Below, one piece after another: positions 9,300 through 17,847 of a stretch of 64,000 bases of DNA. Made by a program: the position numbers and the translations under genes. Below the pieces are notes generated by a model, which saw only the letters and a program-made list of their open reading frames with translations, did no database searches and was not told the origin of the DNA. Numbering within the stretch: the first letter of the stretch is position 1; every line of letters begins with the position of its first letter. The DNA lies in contig NZ_CP030287.1 of NCBI RefSeq assembly GCF_003287935.1, forward strand, positions 5,969,022-6,033,021, read 5' to 3'. This DNA is from Streptomyces sp. ICC1. GTDB taxonomy: Bacteria; Actinomycetota; Actinomycetes; Streptomycetales; Streptomycetaceae.

Positions 9300-10595
9300 T
9301 CACAACGATTCGGGTGCTCCCTCCTTCACGGGACCCTCGTGTTCCGGGTGTCCTGGACCGCCGGTCGAGGCAGCGCCGCGCAGTGCTGCCTCGACCCGGC
9401 GGTTGCTGGTCATGGTCGCCGTGACGGCGGTCATGGCGAGGAGGAGGCCGGAGGCGGCGTAGAGCGGGGTGCGCACGTCGTACACGGTGGCCAGCCAGCC
9501 GCCGAGGAAGGCGCCGAACGGGGCGGCGCACATGGCGAGCATGCGGGAGGTGGAGGCGACCCGGCCCATCAGGTGGGCGGGGACGATCGCCTGCCGGAGG
9601 GAGGGTGCGAGCACCATCGTGGCGCCCATGCCCGCCCCGCAGACGGCGAGCGCGAGGCCGGCGGCGTACGGGTTCGGGGCGGTGGCAAGGCCCAGGATGG
9701 CCAGCCCCTCGACCGCGGCCGTGCAGGTCAGCGCGGTTCCGGTGCCGAGTCGCCGGCCGAGGAACGAGGCGATGCCCGCGCCGAGCAGGCCGCCGGTGGC
9801 CTCCGCCGTGAGGAGCAGGCCGAAGCCGAAGGTGTCGATGCCGAGACGGTCGTGGGCGAAGAGGGCGAGGACGGTCTCCACGGCGATGAAGGCGATGTTC
9901 CCGACCGCCGGGCGCAGTGCGAGGCCGAGCAGCAGTCGGTCCCGGAACACGTACGAGGCGCCGGCCCGCGCCTGGCGCAGCAGCGACTCGCGGATCTCCG
10001 GTACGGGACGGGGCATGCGGGGCAGCGACCGTACGAGCAGGGCGGAGAGCGCGAACGACACCGCGTCGGCGAGCAGCGGAACCGCCCGCCCGAGCGCGAG
10101 CAGGGCACTGCCCGTGGGCGGCCCCGCGAAGCCGGACGCGGCGGTCTGCGCGCCGCGCAGGCGGGAGTTGGCGCGCTCCAGGAGGGCGGGGTCGCGGCCG
10201 AGCAGATCCGGCAGATAGGCGGTGGCGGCCGTGTCGAAGAAGAGTCCGCCGAGGCCGAGCAGGAAGGCGACGGCCGCGAGCAGCGGAATGCCCAGCACGT
10301 CGAGCGCGGCCGCGGCCGCCGGTATCGCGAGCAGTACCGCGCGGCCCGCGTCCGCGACCCACATCGTGCGCCGGCGGTCCCAGCGGTCCACCAGCGCACC
10401 GCCGAGCACCCCGAAGAGCAGCCACGGCAGTGTTCCGGCGGCCGTGACGACGGCGAGCGCCATCGGATCCCGCGTCAGCGTCAGCGCGAGCAGCGGCAGC
10501 GCGGCATGCGTCACCCCGTCGCCGAGCGAGGACACCGTCTGGGCGGTCCACAGCCGTCCGAATCCGGTCGGCATCTTCCGGACGTCCGAGGTCAC
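9300..10595 (-). CDS. MFS transporter (EntS-like exporter family)
   Basis: 431 residues, strongly hydrophobic with about 12 membrane segments, beginning MTSDVRKMPTGFGRLWTAQT and containing the loop GALVDRWDRRR after segment 2, typical of the enterobactin-exporter-like MFS group. Likely a drug or small-molecule efflux pump in the cytoplasmic membrane; the substrate is unknown. Its GTG start overlaps the TGA of the upstream regulator gene (GTGA), so the two are translationally coupled and the regulator probably controls both. Confidence 0.88.
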   Translation of the reverse strand: MTSDVRKMPTGFGRLWTAQTVSSLGDGVTHAALPLLALTLTRDPMALAVVTAAGTLPWLLFGVLGGALVDRWDRRRTMWVADAGRAVLLAIPAAAAALDVLGIPLLAAVAFLLGLGGLFFDTAATAYLPDLLGRDPALLERANSRLRGAQTAASGFAGPPTGSALLALGRAVPLLADAVSFALSALLVRSLPRMPRPVPEIRESLLRQARAGASYVFRDRLLLGLALRPAVGNIAFIAVETVLALFAHDRLGIDTFGFGLLLTAEATGGLLGAGIASFLGRRLGTGTALTCTAAVEGLAILGLATAPNPYAAGLALAVCGAGMGATMVLAPSLRQAIVPAHLMGRVASTSRMLAMCAAPFGAFLGGWLATVYDVRTPLYAASGLLLAMTAVTATMTSNRRVEAALRGAASTGGPGHPEHEGPVKEGAPESL

Positions 10596-11134
10596 TTGGC
10601 GTCTCCTTCGGTGCTCTGCGCGCGCGGTGTCGGGTGGAACAGTGCGAAGACGAGTGACGCGTCCGGCAGCGAGGGATCGGACAGCTCGCGGAACTCGTCC
10701 GCCAGCGCCTCAAGTCGCGCCCCCAGCTCCGTGAACTGCTCGTCGGTGAGGCGCAGATGCGCCATCCGCACGTGCCGCTCGCCGGCCGCCGGCGCCGCCT
10801 CCAGGTCCGCCACCGCATGCCGCATCAGCAGGTCCGGACCGCCCTCGCCCGGATCCGGCAGCACGATCGACCGGGCGGCCATCGCGTAGTACCGCTCGGT
10901 GACCCCCCGCACCTTCCGCGTCCGCACCACCTTCACCAGGCCGGCCCGCTCCAGCAGCCGTACGTGGTAGCTGGAACTCCCCTTCGCGAGGCCCACTCGC
11001 TCGGCGATCTGCGTGATCGTCGCGGGCTCGAAGCGGAGCACGGCCATGATCCGGTGGCGCGTGAGGCTGGAGACGGCGCGAAGCTGCTCGTCAGTGGTGA
11101 CGTGGAAGGTCTCGGGAAGATCATCGGTGGGCAT
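10592..11134 (-). CDS. ArsR-like winged-helix transcriptional regulator
   Basis: 180 residues from the ATG at 11134. The N-terminal helix-turn-helix (TITQIAERVGLAKGSSSYHV, then RLLERAGLVKVV) is followed by a wing (TRKVRGVTERYYA) and a C-terminal dimerisation region with LTDEQFTELGARLEAL. It is the first gene of the operon with the MFS exporter. A perfect 12-bp inverted repeat lies 3 nt upstream of the ATG, which suggests autorepression relieved by a ligand the pump exports. There is no room for a ribosome-binding site between that repeat and the ATG, so the mRNA may be leaderless. Confidence 0.88.
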   Translation of the reverse strand: MPTDDLPETFHVTTDEQLRAVSSLTRHRIMAVLRFEPATITQIAERVGLAKGSSSYHVRLLERAGLVKVVRTRKVRGVTERYYAMAARSIVLPDPGEGGPDLLMRHAVADLEAAPAAGERHVRMAHLRLTDEQFTELGARLEALADEFRELSDPSLPDASLVFALFHPTPRAQSTEGDAK

Positions 11135-11137
11135 GGG

Positions 11138-11167
11138 CCCAATGGTCAACGTTTCTTGACCATTGGG
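11138..11167 (-). promoter_or_regulatory. Perfect inverted-repeat operator of the winged-helix regulator
   Basis: CCCAATGGTCAA and TTGACCATTGGG are exact inverted copies separated by 6 bp, ending 3 nt before the regulator's ATG. The size and symmetry fit a dimeric ArsR-type repressor. A TTGACC within the right arm could also serve as a -35 element. Confidence 0.75.
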
Positions 11168-11518
11168 CAAGAGGATTCCCGCAGAGTTGGCGCAGGTTCT
11201 CCTCGACCTGGCCGCGCAGTTGCCGGGGCCCCCGAAGGATTTCCGGAGCCGACCGCTCAGCGGAGCGGCGGGAGGGTCACGGTCATGATCGGGGTCGGGA
11301 GGCCCGTCGGGGGCGTCCACTCCGGGATCGGGGGCTTGGGAGGCGCCGGCGGCGGGTTGGGGCCGCTGTGCGGGTTCTGCCGTTCGGCCGGGCTGCGCCG
11401 CGGTGGCGGCCCCCGCGAGCCGCCGGTGCCCGTGGCCGGCCGGGGGGGCGGGGTCGCCGGGGCCGGGGGCTCGGGGGGGCGGCCCCTTATACCCACGCCA
11501 CCCGATACCTTCCCTGGC

Positions 11519-11542
11519 CTCGTGGCCTCGGAGATGTGTATA
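11519..11542 (+). other. Nextera read-2 transposase adapter remnant (assembly artefact)
   Basis: CTCGTGGCCTCGGAGATGTG plus TATA matches the Nextera read-2 adapter at 23 of 24 positions. A partial complement (CTTATACCCAC, 11486-11496) lies just before it, followed by poly-C/poly-G runs, as in a foldback read. The flanks may not be neighbours in the real genome. Confidence 0.85.
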
Positions 11543-11630
11543 CGACCCGGGCCCCTGCCCACCCCCCCCCCCGCCCCCGCCCCCCCCCCCCCCGCCCCTG
11601 CCCACCCCCCCCCCCGCCTCCGGCCACCTC

Positions 11631-11731
11631 CAGCCCCTCCGGCGTTTGAGGAGCGGGGTCTGGGGCGGAGCCCCAGGGGCCTCGGGCGCAGCCCGGGGCC
11701 CCTCAGCCCGTCCGGCGCTTGAGGACCGGGC
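11631..11731. repeat. Two copies of a dispersed actinobacterial intergenic repeat
   Basis: CCTCCGGCGTTTGAGGAGCG (copy 1, 11631-11660) and GTCCGGCGCTTGAGGACCGG (copy 2, 11704-11731) are direct repeats separated by GGGGCGGAGCCCC-type hairpins. This TCCGGCG-n-TTGAGGA motif is commonly seen between Streptomyces genes. Confidence 0.6.
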
Positions 11732-11879
11732 CCGGGCAGCGCCCGGGGGCACCCTCAGTCAGGGTTCTCGGCCGGCCGATACGTGCTCGTTCGACTTCAC
11801 GGTCGCCGACGAGGGCAACCGGACCTCCGGCCCTCGCGCTTACGTACGCGGCGACGCCGCGGCCTGACCGGCGGGAGCC

Positions 11880-12209
11880 TCAGGGGGCGGGGTCCGTGAG
11901 CTGCCAGGTGTGGCCGCCGGGGTGGGAGAGGTACTGTCCGCAGCCCTCGCCGGCGCCGCCCACCGGGCAGTCGGGGAGGGAGAGGACCGCGTCCCCGGGC
12001 CAGCGGGCCCACATCGCGCACCCCGGGTCCGGGCCCTCGTGGAGCACGTCCATGTGCGGCCCGGCGTGCCGCCCCAGGGAGCACCGCAGTTCCGGGCCGG
12101 CCCCGAGCACCTCCAGGAGTACCCCGCGCGGCAACCGCGCGAGCGCGTCCAGGTGTACGGCGGACAGCGCGCCCGAGGCTCCGCACGCCGGGGCGCTGCC
12201 GCCGCTCAC
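11880..12209 (-). CDS. Cys/His-rich hypothetical protein, third gene of a small-gene operon
   Basis: 109 residues from GTG at 12209, which overlaps the upstream stop as GTGA. It contains six cysteines and several histidines (CSLGRHAGPH, DPGCAMW, LPDCPV, GCGQYLSHPGGH), so metal binding is conceivable. No known domain recognised. The coupled operon lies divergent to an XRE/DUF397 locus, where small unnamed genes of this sort are typical in Streptomyces. Confidence 0.65.
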   Translation of the reverse strand: MSGGSAPACGASGALSAVHLDALARLPRGVLLEVLGAGPELRCSLGRHAGPHMDVLHEGPDPGCAMWARWPGDAVLSLPDCPVGGAGEGCGQYLSHPGGHTWQLTDPAP

Positions 12210-12451
12210 GTGATCCCGCCCCGGGCCGCGGCGAACGCCAGGCAGCAGGTCCAGACGACCGCCCCGAGGGTCACGGTCACGGCGGCCGCGGCATCGTCCG
12301 CCGTACGGGCCTCCAGCACCCCCCGCATCCGCCGGGCCGCGTCCGCGGCGGCCCGCCGGACCAGCGCCGCGTCCAGCAGTGCGCGGAAGCGGGCCCGGTA
12401 GGCGGGGTCCGACTCGATGCGCCGCAGCTCGGCGAGCGGGTCGTCCCTCAC
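12206..12451 (-). CDS. Small hypothetical protein with one membrane segment
   Basis: 81 residues from GTG at 12451 (GTGA overlap with the gene before and after). A charged alpha-helical N-terminal part (DDPLAELRRIESDPAYRARF) is followed by a C-terminal hydrophobic stretch, VTVTLGAVVWTCCLAFAAA, that could anchor it in the membrane. Function unknown; middle gene of three coupled genes divergent to the XRE regulator. Confidence 0.6.
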   Translation of the reverse strand: MRDDPLAELRRIESDPAYRARFRALLDAALVRRAAADAARRMRGVLEARTADDAAAAVTVTLGAVVWTCCLAFAAARGGIT

Positions 12452-12687
12452 AGCAGACCCTCCGTGCTCCGGGCGTTGCGCCGGGCGGTCTCCGCGCGGA
12501 GCCGCTCCATGGGGTCGGGGAGGCGTACGTCGCGCGGCTCCGCCTCCCACTCGGGCCCGCCACGCACGGGCCGCAGCGCCCAGTACGGCCCGGCGAGCCC
12601 CCGGAACTCCCCGACCCGGTCGTCGCGACTGGTGTCCACCACGAGGGTTCCGGGGGTGGGGGGAGGGGGAATTGGAATTCCACACAT
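12448..12687 (-). CDS. Small hypothetical protein, first gene of the operon
   Basis: 79 residues from the ATG at 12687, preceded by an AGAGGAA ribosome-binding site. It contains LVVDTSRDDRVGEF and GGPEWEAEPRDVRLPDPMER, patterns I associate with conserved Streptomyces proteins encoded beside WhiJ-like regulators. Ends in a GTGA overlap with the next gene. Function unknown. Confidence 0.65.
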   Translation of the reverse strand: MCGIPIPPPPTPGTLVVDTSRDDRVGEFRGLAGPYWALRPVRGGPEWEAEPRDVRLPDPMERLRAETARRNARSTEGLL

Positions 12688-12754
12688 GGCCGTTCCTCTG
12701 CGTAGCGGAGTCACTACTGGGTGGGTTCAGCGTGGCGCGGTCGTGGGGACAGTT

Positions 12755-12782
12755 CAACTTGCCAGTACGGAACGGAAAGTTG
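12755..12782. promoter_or_regulatory. Inverted repeat in the divergent promoter of the XRE/DUF397 locus
   Basis: CAACTT (12755-12760) and AAGTTG (12777-12782) form an inverted repeat with 16 bp between the arms, within the 106-bp gap between the small-gene operon and the XRE gene. A candidate regulator-binding site controlling both directions. Confidence 0.35.
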
Positions 12783-12793
12783 GTCACGGGCCT

Positions 12794-13630
12794 GTGAATC
12801 GCAAGGAGTTGAACCCCGAGAAGGGTCCCGAAGCGGCGTTCGGGGCACGTCTGCGCAGCTCGCGGGAGGAGCGAGGATGGACGCAGTTGGGCCTCGGGAA
12901 ACGGATGGGCTTCTCCAGTACGCACATCTCGGCGGTGGAAACCGGGCGCAAGATTTCGACTCTGCGTTTCGTGCGAAGTGCGGATGCGGTGTTCGGCCTC
13001 GCGGGAACCGAGGACACGTTCGAACGCCAGTGGCGCGAGATCCGGCACGGGGTCCTGCTGGAGGGCTTCCCCGAGTTCCTCGGGTACGAGAGCCGGGCCG
13101 TGGAGATCCGGCTCTACGAGGTGGGCGTCATACCCGGTCTGCTCCAGACCCCGGAGTACGCGACGGTCCTCGCCGAGAGCGCGGTCAAACGAGGGGCCAT
13201 CACCCCGAAGCAGGCGGCCGAGCGCATCGCAATCGTCGCGGACCGGCAGGCCGTGCTTCTGGGTACCCCTCCGCCGCTGGTCCTCGCGGTGCTCGACGAG
13301 AGCTGCATCCGGAGGCCCCTCGGCGGGCCCGACGTCATGAGGGAGCAGTTCACGCGCCTGCTCGAATTCGCCGAGCTGCCGAACACCGTGCTCCAGGTCG
13401 CACCGTTCGACATGGGGGAGCGGCGGCCCTTCAACCTGCCCGTCACCGTGTTGACGCTGCCGGACCGCTCGATCATGTCCTACGCGGAATCCGCCCAACG
13501 GGGCCATCTGGAGCGGGAGAACAACTCGGTGGTGCCCATGCTGACGGCCTACCATCAGCTCCAGGCCGAGGCATGCACCCAGGCGGCATCCGTGGCCATG
13601 ATCGATCAGCTACGAAAGGGCACCTCGTGA
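12794..13630 (+). CDS. XRE-family regulator with DUF5753 (WhiJ-like)
   Basis: 278 residues from GTG at 12794. The N-terminal Cro/CI helix-turn-helix (WTQLGLGKRMGFSSTHISAV) is followed by a DUF5753 domain with the hallmark VIPGLLQTPEYA and VLDESCIRRPLGG. Such proteins are DNA-binding regulators paired with DUF397 partners and control development and secondary metabolism in Streptomyces (WhiJ/AbaA-type loci). The stop overlaps the next start (GTGA), coupling it to the first DUF397 gene. Confidence 0.9.
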   Translation: MNRKELNPEKGPEAAFGARLRSSREERGWTQLGLGKRMGFSSTHISAVETGRKISTLRFVRSADAVFGLAGTEDTFERQWREIRHGVLLEGFPEFLGYESRAVEIRLYEVGVIPGLLQTPEYATVLAESAVKRGAITPKQAAERIAIVADRQAVLLGTPPPLVLAVLDESCIRRPLGGPDVMREQFTRLLEFAELPNTVLQVAPFDMGERRPFNLPVTVLTLPDRSIMSYAESAQRGHLERENNSVVPMLTAYHQLQAEACTQAASVAMIDQLRKGTS

Positions 13631-13821
13631 CGACCGAATCCCCCCGCTGGTTCACCTCCTCCTACAGCGACAACGGCGGCCAGTGCGTCGAGGTCGCCAC
13701 CAACCTCGTCGCCTCGCGCGGCGTCGTGCCCGTCCGGGACTCCAAGCGTGACGACAGCCCGGTGCTCGGCTTCACCGCAACCGCTTTCGCCACATTCGTG
13801 GCTGGCGTCAAGGCTGTCTGA
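13627..13821 (+). CDS. DUF397 protein, copy 1
   Basis: 64 residues from GTG at 13627, coupled to the XRE gene by GTGA. WFTSSYSDNGGQCVEVA and VPVRDSKRDDSPVL are diagnostic for DUF397, a family of small partners (possibly antagonists) of WhiJ-type XRE regulators. The next gene is an almost identical copy. Confidence 0.93.
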   Translation: MTTESPRWFTSSYSDNGGQCVEVATNLVASRGVVPVRDSKRDDSPVLGFTATAFATFVAGVKAV

Positions 13822-13842
13822 CCAACAGAAGGGCACGGAGTG

Positions 13843-14034
13843 ATGAGCGAATCCCCCCGCTGGTTCACCTCCTCCTACAGCGAGAACGGCGGCCAGTGCG
13901 TCGAGGTCGCCACCAACCTCGTCGCCTCGCGCGGCGTCGTGCCCGTCCGGGACTCCAAGCGTGACGACAGCCCGGTGCTCGGCTTCACCGCAACCGCTTT
14001 CGCCACATTCGTGGCCGGCGTCAAGGCCGTCTGA
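13843..14034 (+). CDS. DUF397 protein, copy 2 (recent tandem duplicate)
   Basis: 63 residues from ATG at 13843, with an upstream GGCACGGAG. The coding DNA is nearly identical to copy 1 after the first few codons: I count three differences (an Asp to Glu change and two silent changes near the end). That implies a very recent duplication or ongoing gene conversion. Presumed second partner of the adjacent XRE regulator. Confidence 0.92.
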   Translation: MSESPRWFTSSYSENGGQCVEVATNLVASRGVVPVRDSKRDDSPVLGFTATAFATFVAGVKAV

Positions 14035-14041
14035 GCGGCCG

Positions 14042-14071
14042 CCGGGCCCCGGGCGGCGCCCCGGGGCCCGG
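14042..14071. terminator. Bidirectional hairpin between convergent genes
   Basis: CCGGGCCCCGGG and CCCGGGGCCCGG pair across a short loop between the second DUF397 gene (plus) and the CocE-type hydrolase (minus). Confidence 0.7.
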
Positions 14072-14076
14072 GCCGG

Positions 14077-16083
14077 CTACACGGCCGCGCGCGGCAGTCG
14101 GCGTTCCCACGTGCGGTGGAAGAGGACCTCGTCGCCCTCCCGGCACACCACCTCGTTCGACGTCAGGAAGCCGCCCTCGTCGCAGGTGATTTCGGAGCGG
14201 GTCACCACCGACACGTCCCAGCCCAGCTCCGGCCGGTGCAGCCGTACCGTCCATGTCGAGTGGGTGCGGGCCGACAAGGGGTCCGCCTCCTGGATCTCGT
14301 AGACCTCCAGCGCGTCCTCGCTGAACTCCAGGCCGTCCGGGTAGACCCGGGTTCCGCCGTAGCGCGGGTCGACCTCCAGGCGCCATACGCCCCGCGCCAC
14401 GTCCCGTACGACCAGCCGCTCCGGCCGCGGCTCGTCCAGTGTGGCCGGGTAGACGACGCCCAGCGGCTCCGACTGCTCCGGGGCCTCGAAGAGGATCGGT
14501 TCCACCGCGGCAGGGGCATCGCGGACCGGGAGTTCCACCGCGCTGCCCGCCGGGTCCAGGGTCCAGCCCGCCTCCGAGCCGGCCCGTGGCCAGATCCACG
14601 GCCAGTAGGCCGAGGACAGGGCGACGCGGATGCGGTGGCCCGGTGGGAAGGAGTGGCCGATGCCGTTCAGTTCGAAGGCGACGTCCTCGTACGAGCCCAC
14701 CGGCCATGGCACCGCCTTGTCCCGGCCTTGTCGGGAGGACAGGTTCAGGACGCCGCGGGTGACCAGCGTCGAGGAGCCGTCCGGGGCCACGTCGCAGAGG
14801 CGGGCCACGACCTGGCCGTACGGGACGTCCATGCGCAGGCGGAGTCTGACCACGGGGCGGCCCAGGATCTCCACCGGGCCGGAGCCCTGCCCGACGGGGA
14901 ACTCGAAGCACGCCGACTTCGCGTCCTCCTCCCGCTGGTCCGGCGGCAGGTCCGCGTCGTTGCCGAAGGGGAAGAAGCGGCCCGCGTCCAGGCCCGTGTG
15001 CTGCGGGGAGGCCACGACCACCGGCGCGCCCTGGAAGGCGTAGGTGACCGGGTCGACGTTCGGGGAGGGCCAGGACGGGTCGCCGACCCAGCGGCCCGGC
15101 AGGGTCGCGTAGGTGGTCGCCGGCGGGTGCGATTCGGAGATCCAGGAGCGGAGGAGGGGTTCGGACATGACGCCGGTGTCCTTGCCCTTGAGCCAGTGGT
15201 CCCACCAGCGCAGGGTCTCCTGGAGGAAGCCGATGGCGGGGCCCGGCGGCAGCCCCCGGTCGGGGTACTGGTGCGACCAGGGGCCGATCAGGCCCCGGAC
15301 GCGGTCGGCGGGGAGTGCGGCGACCAGCCGCAGGACGGTGTCGCGGTACGGGTCGTGCCAGCCGCCGACGGCCAGGACGGCCGCGCCGATCGCGCCGTAG
15401 TCCTCGCAGACGCTGCCGTGGCGCCAGTACGCGTCGCGGGTCTGGTGGGAGAGCCAGGTGTGGACGAGGGGTTCGACCGCGCCGAGCCGCGAGAGCCACT
15501 GCTCGCGCCAGCCGCCGCCCGCGTAGAGGGGGTCCGGCGGGCGGGAGGCGAAGGCGAGCATGGTCGCCGCCCACGCGTGCATGTCCACGGCGAGGAGGGA
15601 ACCGCCCATGTAGTGGACGTCGTTGTCGAAGCGGTCGTCCGTGGAGCAGACCGTGACGATCGCCTTGAGGGGTTCGGGGGCGAGGGCGGCGATCTGGAGG
15701 CTGTTGAAGCCGCCCCAGGAGATCCCGAACATGCCCACGGACCCCGTGCACCAGGGCTGGGCCGCCAGCCATTCGACGACCGCGACACCGTCGGCCAGCT
15801 CCTGGGCGTCGTACTCGTCGCCCGGGTCGCCGCCGCTGCAGCCGTGGCCGCGCACGTCGACCCGGACGGAGGCGTAGCCGTGGCCCGCGTACCAGGGGTG
15901 GCGCTGCCAGTCGCGCGGGGCGGTCCAGTCGGTGAGGCGGTACGGGAGGTACTCCAGCAGGGCCGGGACGGGCTCGTCCGTGACCGGGCGCCAGATGCGC
16001 GCGTACAGCTCGGTGCCGTCCCGGAGGGGGATGCGGACGTCCTCGCGGGTGGTTCCGTAGGGGAAATCGGTACGGACGATCAT
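14077..16083 (-). CDS. CocE/NonD family hydrolase (X-Pro dipeptidyl-peptidase-like)
   Basis: 668 residues from the ATG at 16083. An alpha/beta-hydrolase domain with nucleophile elbow GISWGGFNS (Ser122) and RVDVRGHGCSGG is followed by the C-terminal jelly-roll domain typical of CocE and PepX (FELNGIGHSFPPGHRIRVAL). The family cleaves esters or amides, for example cocaine esterase or cephalosporin acyl groups; this member's substrate is unknown. No signal peptide, so probably cytoplasmic. The gene follows the POT peptide transporter in the same direction, which could suggest peptide-related use. Confidence 0.87.
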   Translation of the reverse strand: MIVRTDFPYGTTREDVRIPLRDGTELYARIWRPVTDEPVPALLEYLPYRLTDWTAPRDWQRHPWYAGHGYASVRVDVRGHGCSGGDPGDEYDAQELADGVAVVEWLAAQPWCTGSVGMFGISWGGFNSLQIAALAPEPLKAIVTVCSTDDRFDNDVHYMGGSLLAVDMHAWAATMLAFASRPPDPLYAGGGWREQWLSRLGAVEPLVHTWLSHQTRDAYWRHGSVCEDYGAIGAAVLAVGGWHDPYRDTVLRLVAALPADRVRGLIGPWSHQYPDRGLPPGPAIGFLQETLRWWDHWLKGKDTGVMSEPLLRSWISESHPPATTYATLPGRWVGDPSWPSPNVDPVTYAFQGAPVVVASPQHTGLDAGRFFPFGNDADLPPDQREEDAKSACFEFPVGQGSGPVEILGRPVVRLRLRMDVPYGQVVARLCDVAPDGSSTLVTRGVLNLSSRQGRDKAVPWPVGSYEDVAFELNGIGHSFPPGHRIRVALSSAYWPWIWPRAGSEAGWTLDPAGSAVELPVRDAPAAVEPILFEAPEQSEPLGVVYPATLDEPRPERLVVRDVARGVWRLEVDPRYGGTRVYPDGLEFSEDALEVYEIQEADPLSARTHSTWTVRLHRPELGWDVSVVTRSEITCDEGGFLTSNEVVCREGDEVLFHRTWERRLPRAAV

Positions 16084-16127
16084 CGGTTCTTGACCACCAA
16101 TCACCTCGGCGGGCGGGCAGCGGACGG

Positions 16128-17657
16128 TCAGTGGACGGGGTGCATCGTGCGCTTCAGCCAGGGGGCGAGCGCGATCACGGCCAGCCCCACCGCGATCGCG
16201 ATGGCGCCGTTGACGCCGAAGTACGCGGGGTTGGAGACCTTGCCGTAGAGCTTGACCACCTGTGCCTGGATGCCGTTGGCCAGGGCGAGGGACAGGAACC
16301 ACAGGGCCATGGTCTGGCTGGCGAAGGCCTTCGGGGCGAGCTTCGTGGTGGCCGACATGCCCGAGGTCTCCAGCAGGACGTCACCGAGTCCGAGCAGCAG
16401 GTAGGAGCCGATGATCCACCAGGCGGCCATCTTGTAGGTGTCCCCGGAGTGCCCCGAGGTCGGGATGACCATCAGGAGGAAGGACAGGCCGCCCAGGACC
16501 ACGCCGATGGCGATCTTGTTGGAGGCGTGCGGCTGGCGGGGGCCCATCCGGACCCACAGCGCGGCGACGACGGGGGCCAGCAGCACCTCGAAGGCGCCGA
16601 GGGCGGAGGCGTACCAGCCGGCCGGGAAGGTGAAGCCGAGGATCTCGGTGCGGGCGTTCGTCGAGGCGAGCAGCATCATCGTCGAGTACGCCTGGAAGAG
16701 GATGAAGTTGAAGGCGACCGAGGCCAGGAAGAGCACGACGTACGGGCGCAGCCGCCCCCGCTCCTCGCCCGTCACCCGGGGGCTGCGGAACATGACCGCG
16801 AAGTAGACGATCGGCGCGATCACCGAGACCAGGGTGAGCAGGTCGACGAACCGGCCCATCGTCAGCCAGCCGAGTACCGCCAGAAGGGTGGCGAGCGCGG
16901 CGAAGAGCACGAGCCCCGCGATGATCTTCGTCACTGCCGCGCGCATCGCGTCGGGCGCGAGCGCGAACTCGGCGGAGTGCTTGCGTCCGGCCAGGTGGCG
17001 GCGGCCGAGGACGTACTGGATGAGTCCCGCGGTCATGCCGATGGCGGCGGCCGAGAAGCCCCAGTGCCAGCCCTTGTGCTCACCGAGCCAGGCGGTGATC
17101 AGCGGGCCGGCGAAGGCGCCGATGTTGATGCCCATGTAGTAGAGGGCGAACCCGGCGTCGCGCCGCTCGTCGTCCGTCTTGTACAGCTTGCCGACCATGC
17201 TGGCCACGTTCGGCTTGAGCAGTCCGGTGCCGGCGCTGATCAGGCCGAGGCCCACCCAGGTCATGGCGGCGGTCGGCACGGCCATGGCGTAGTGGCCGCA
17301 GGCGATGAGGATGCCGCCCCACAGCACGGCGCGGTACGAACCGAGGATCCGGTCGGCGAGCCAACCGCCGGCGACGGAGACGAGGTAGACCATGGTCCCG
17401 TAGGCCGCCGAGACGGAGGCCGCGGTGCCCGGGTTCATCCCCAGGCCGCCATGGGCCACCGTGTCCGCGAAGTAGAGGACGAGGATGGCCTGCATGCCCA
17501 GGAACGAGAAGCGCTCCCAGACCTCCAGTCCGGAGAGCGTGGCCAGGCCCCTGGGGTGCCCGAGGAAGGCGTGGTCGTCGCCGGGCGGCGGCTGGTCCGC
17601 CTCCGGGTCAGCCTCCGGGTCCGGGGGCTCGTCTATATCGGTCGCAGTTCTGGACAA
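16128..17657 (-). CDS. POT/PTR family proton-coupled peptide transporter
   Basis: 509 residues, 12-14 membrane segments. The TTG start at 17657 is supported by GGAG nine bases upstream. Conserved POT features are visible: GLATLSGLEVWERFSFLGM near the N-terminus, GGWLADRILGSYR, and the PTR signature region AGFALYYMGINIGAFAGPL. It imports di- or tripeptides with protons. The downstream CocE-type hydrolase could process a taken-up substrate, but that link is only contextual. Confidence 0.92.
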   Translation of the reverse strand: MSRTATDIDEPPDPEADPEADQPPPGDDHAFLGHPRGLATLSGLEVWERFSFLGMQAILVLYFADTVAHGGLGMNPGTAASVSAAYGTMVYLVSVAGGWLADRILGSYRAVLWGGILIACGHYAMAVPTAAMTWVGLGLISAGTGLLKPNVASMVGKLYKTDDERRDAGFALYYMGINIGAFAGPLITAWLGEHKGWHWGFSAAAIGMTAGLIQYVLGRRHLAGRKHSAEFALAPDAMRAAVTKIIAGLVLFAALATLLAVLGWLTMGRFVDLLTLVSVIAPIVYFAVMFRSPRVTGEERGRLRPYVVLFLASVAFNFILFQAYSTMMLLASTNARTEILGFTFPAGWYASALGAFEVLLAPVVAALWVRMGPRQPHASNKIAIGVVLGGLSFLLMVIPTSGHSGDTYKMAAWWIIGSYLLLGLGDVLLETSGMSATTKLAPKAFASQTMALWFLSLALANGIQAQVVKLYGKVSNPAYFGVNGAIAIAVGLAVIALAPWLKRTMHPVH

Positions 17658-17847
17658 AACGTATTCTCCGGTTGTTTCGGCTCCTCAAGAACATACCGGT
17701 GTGCATCGGGCACTGCTCGGGTAGTGACCGGGCAGCCGCCCTGGGTGATCGAAAACAGACCCGATACGCTGGCTTGAGTGATGGCAGCGACACATCGACA
17801 ATCCATGTGATCGTCAACGTGATCGTCAGCAGACAGGAGTACCCCTC

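Larger units (their letters stand above)
11168..11879. other. Gene-free stretch with low-quality G/C runs and adapter sequence
   Basis: No supportable gene. 11168-11440 is ordinary intergenic DNA. 11440-11620 has runs of up to 14 C or G and an adapter match (separate entry). 11620-11740 holds two dispersed-repeat copies. 11760-11870 has coding-like composition on the plus strand, ending in a stop at 11867, and may be the tail of a gene whose body was lost at the junction; I could not recognise it. Confidence 0.5.

Noticed and set aside
11403..11867. Proline-rich protein coded by poly-C runs
   Set aside because: The frame runs through homopolymers and adapter sequence, so it is an artefact.
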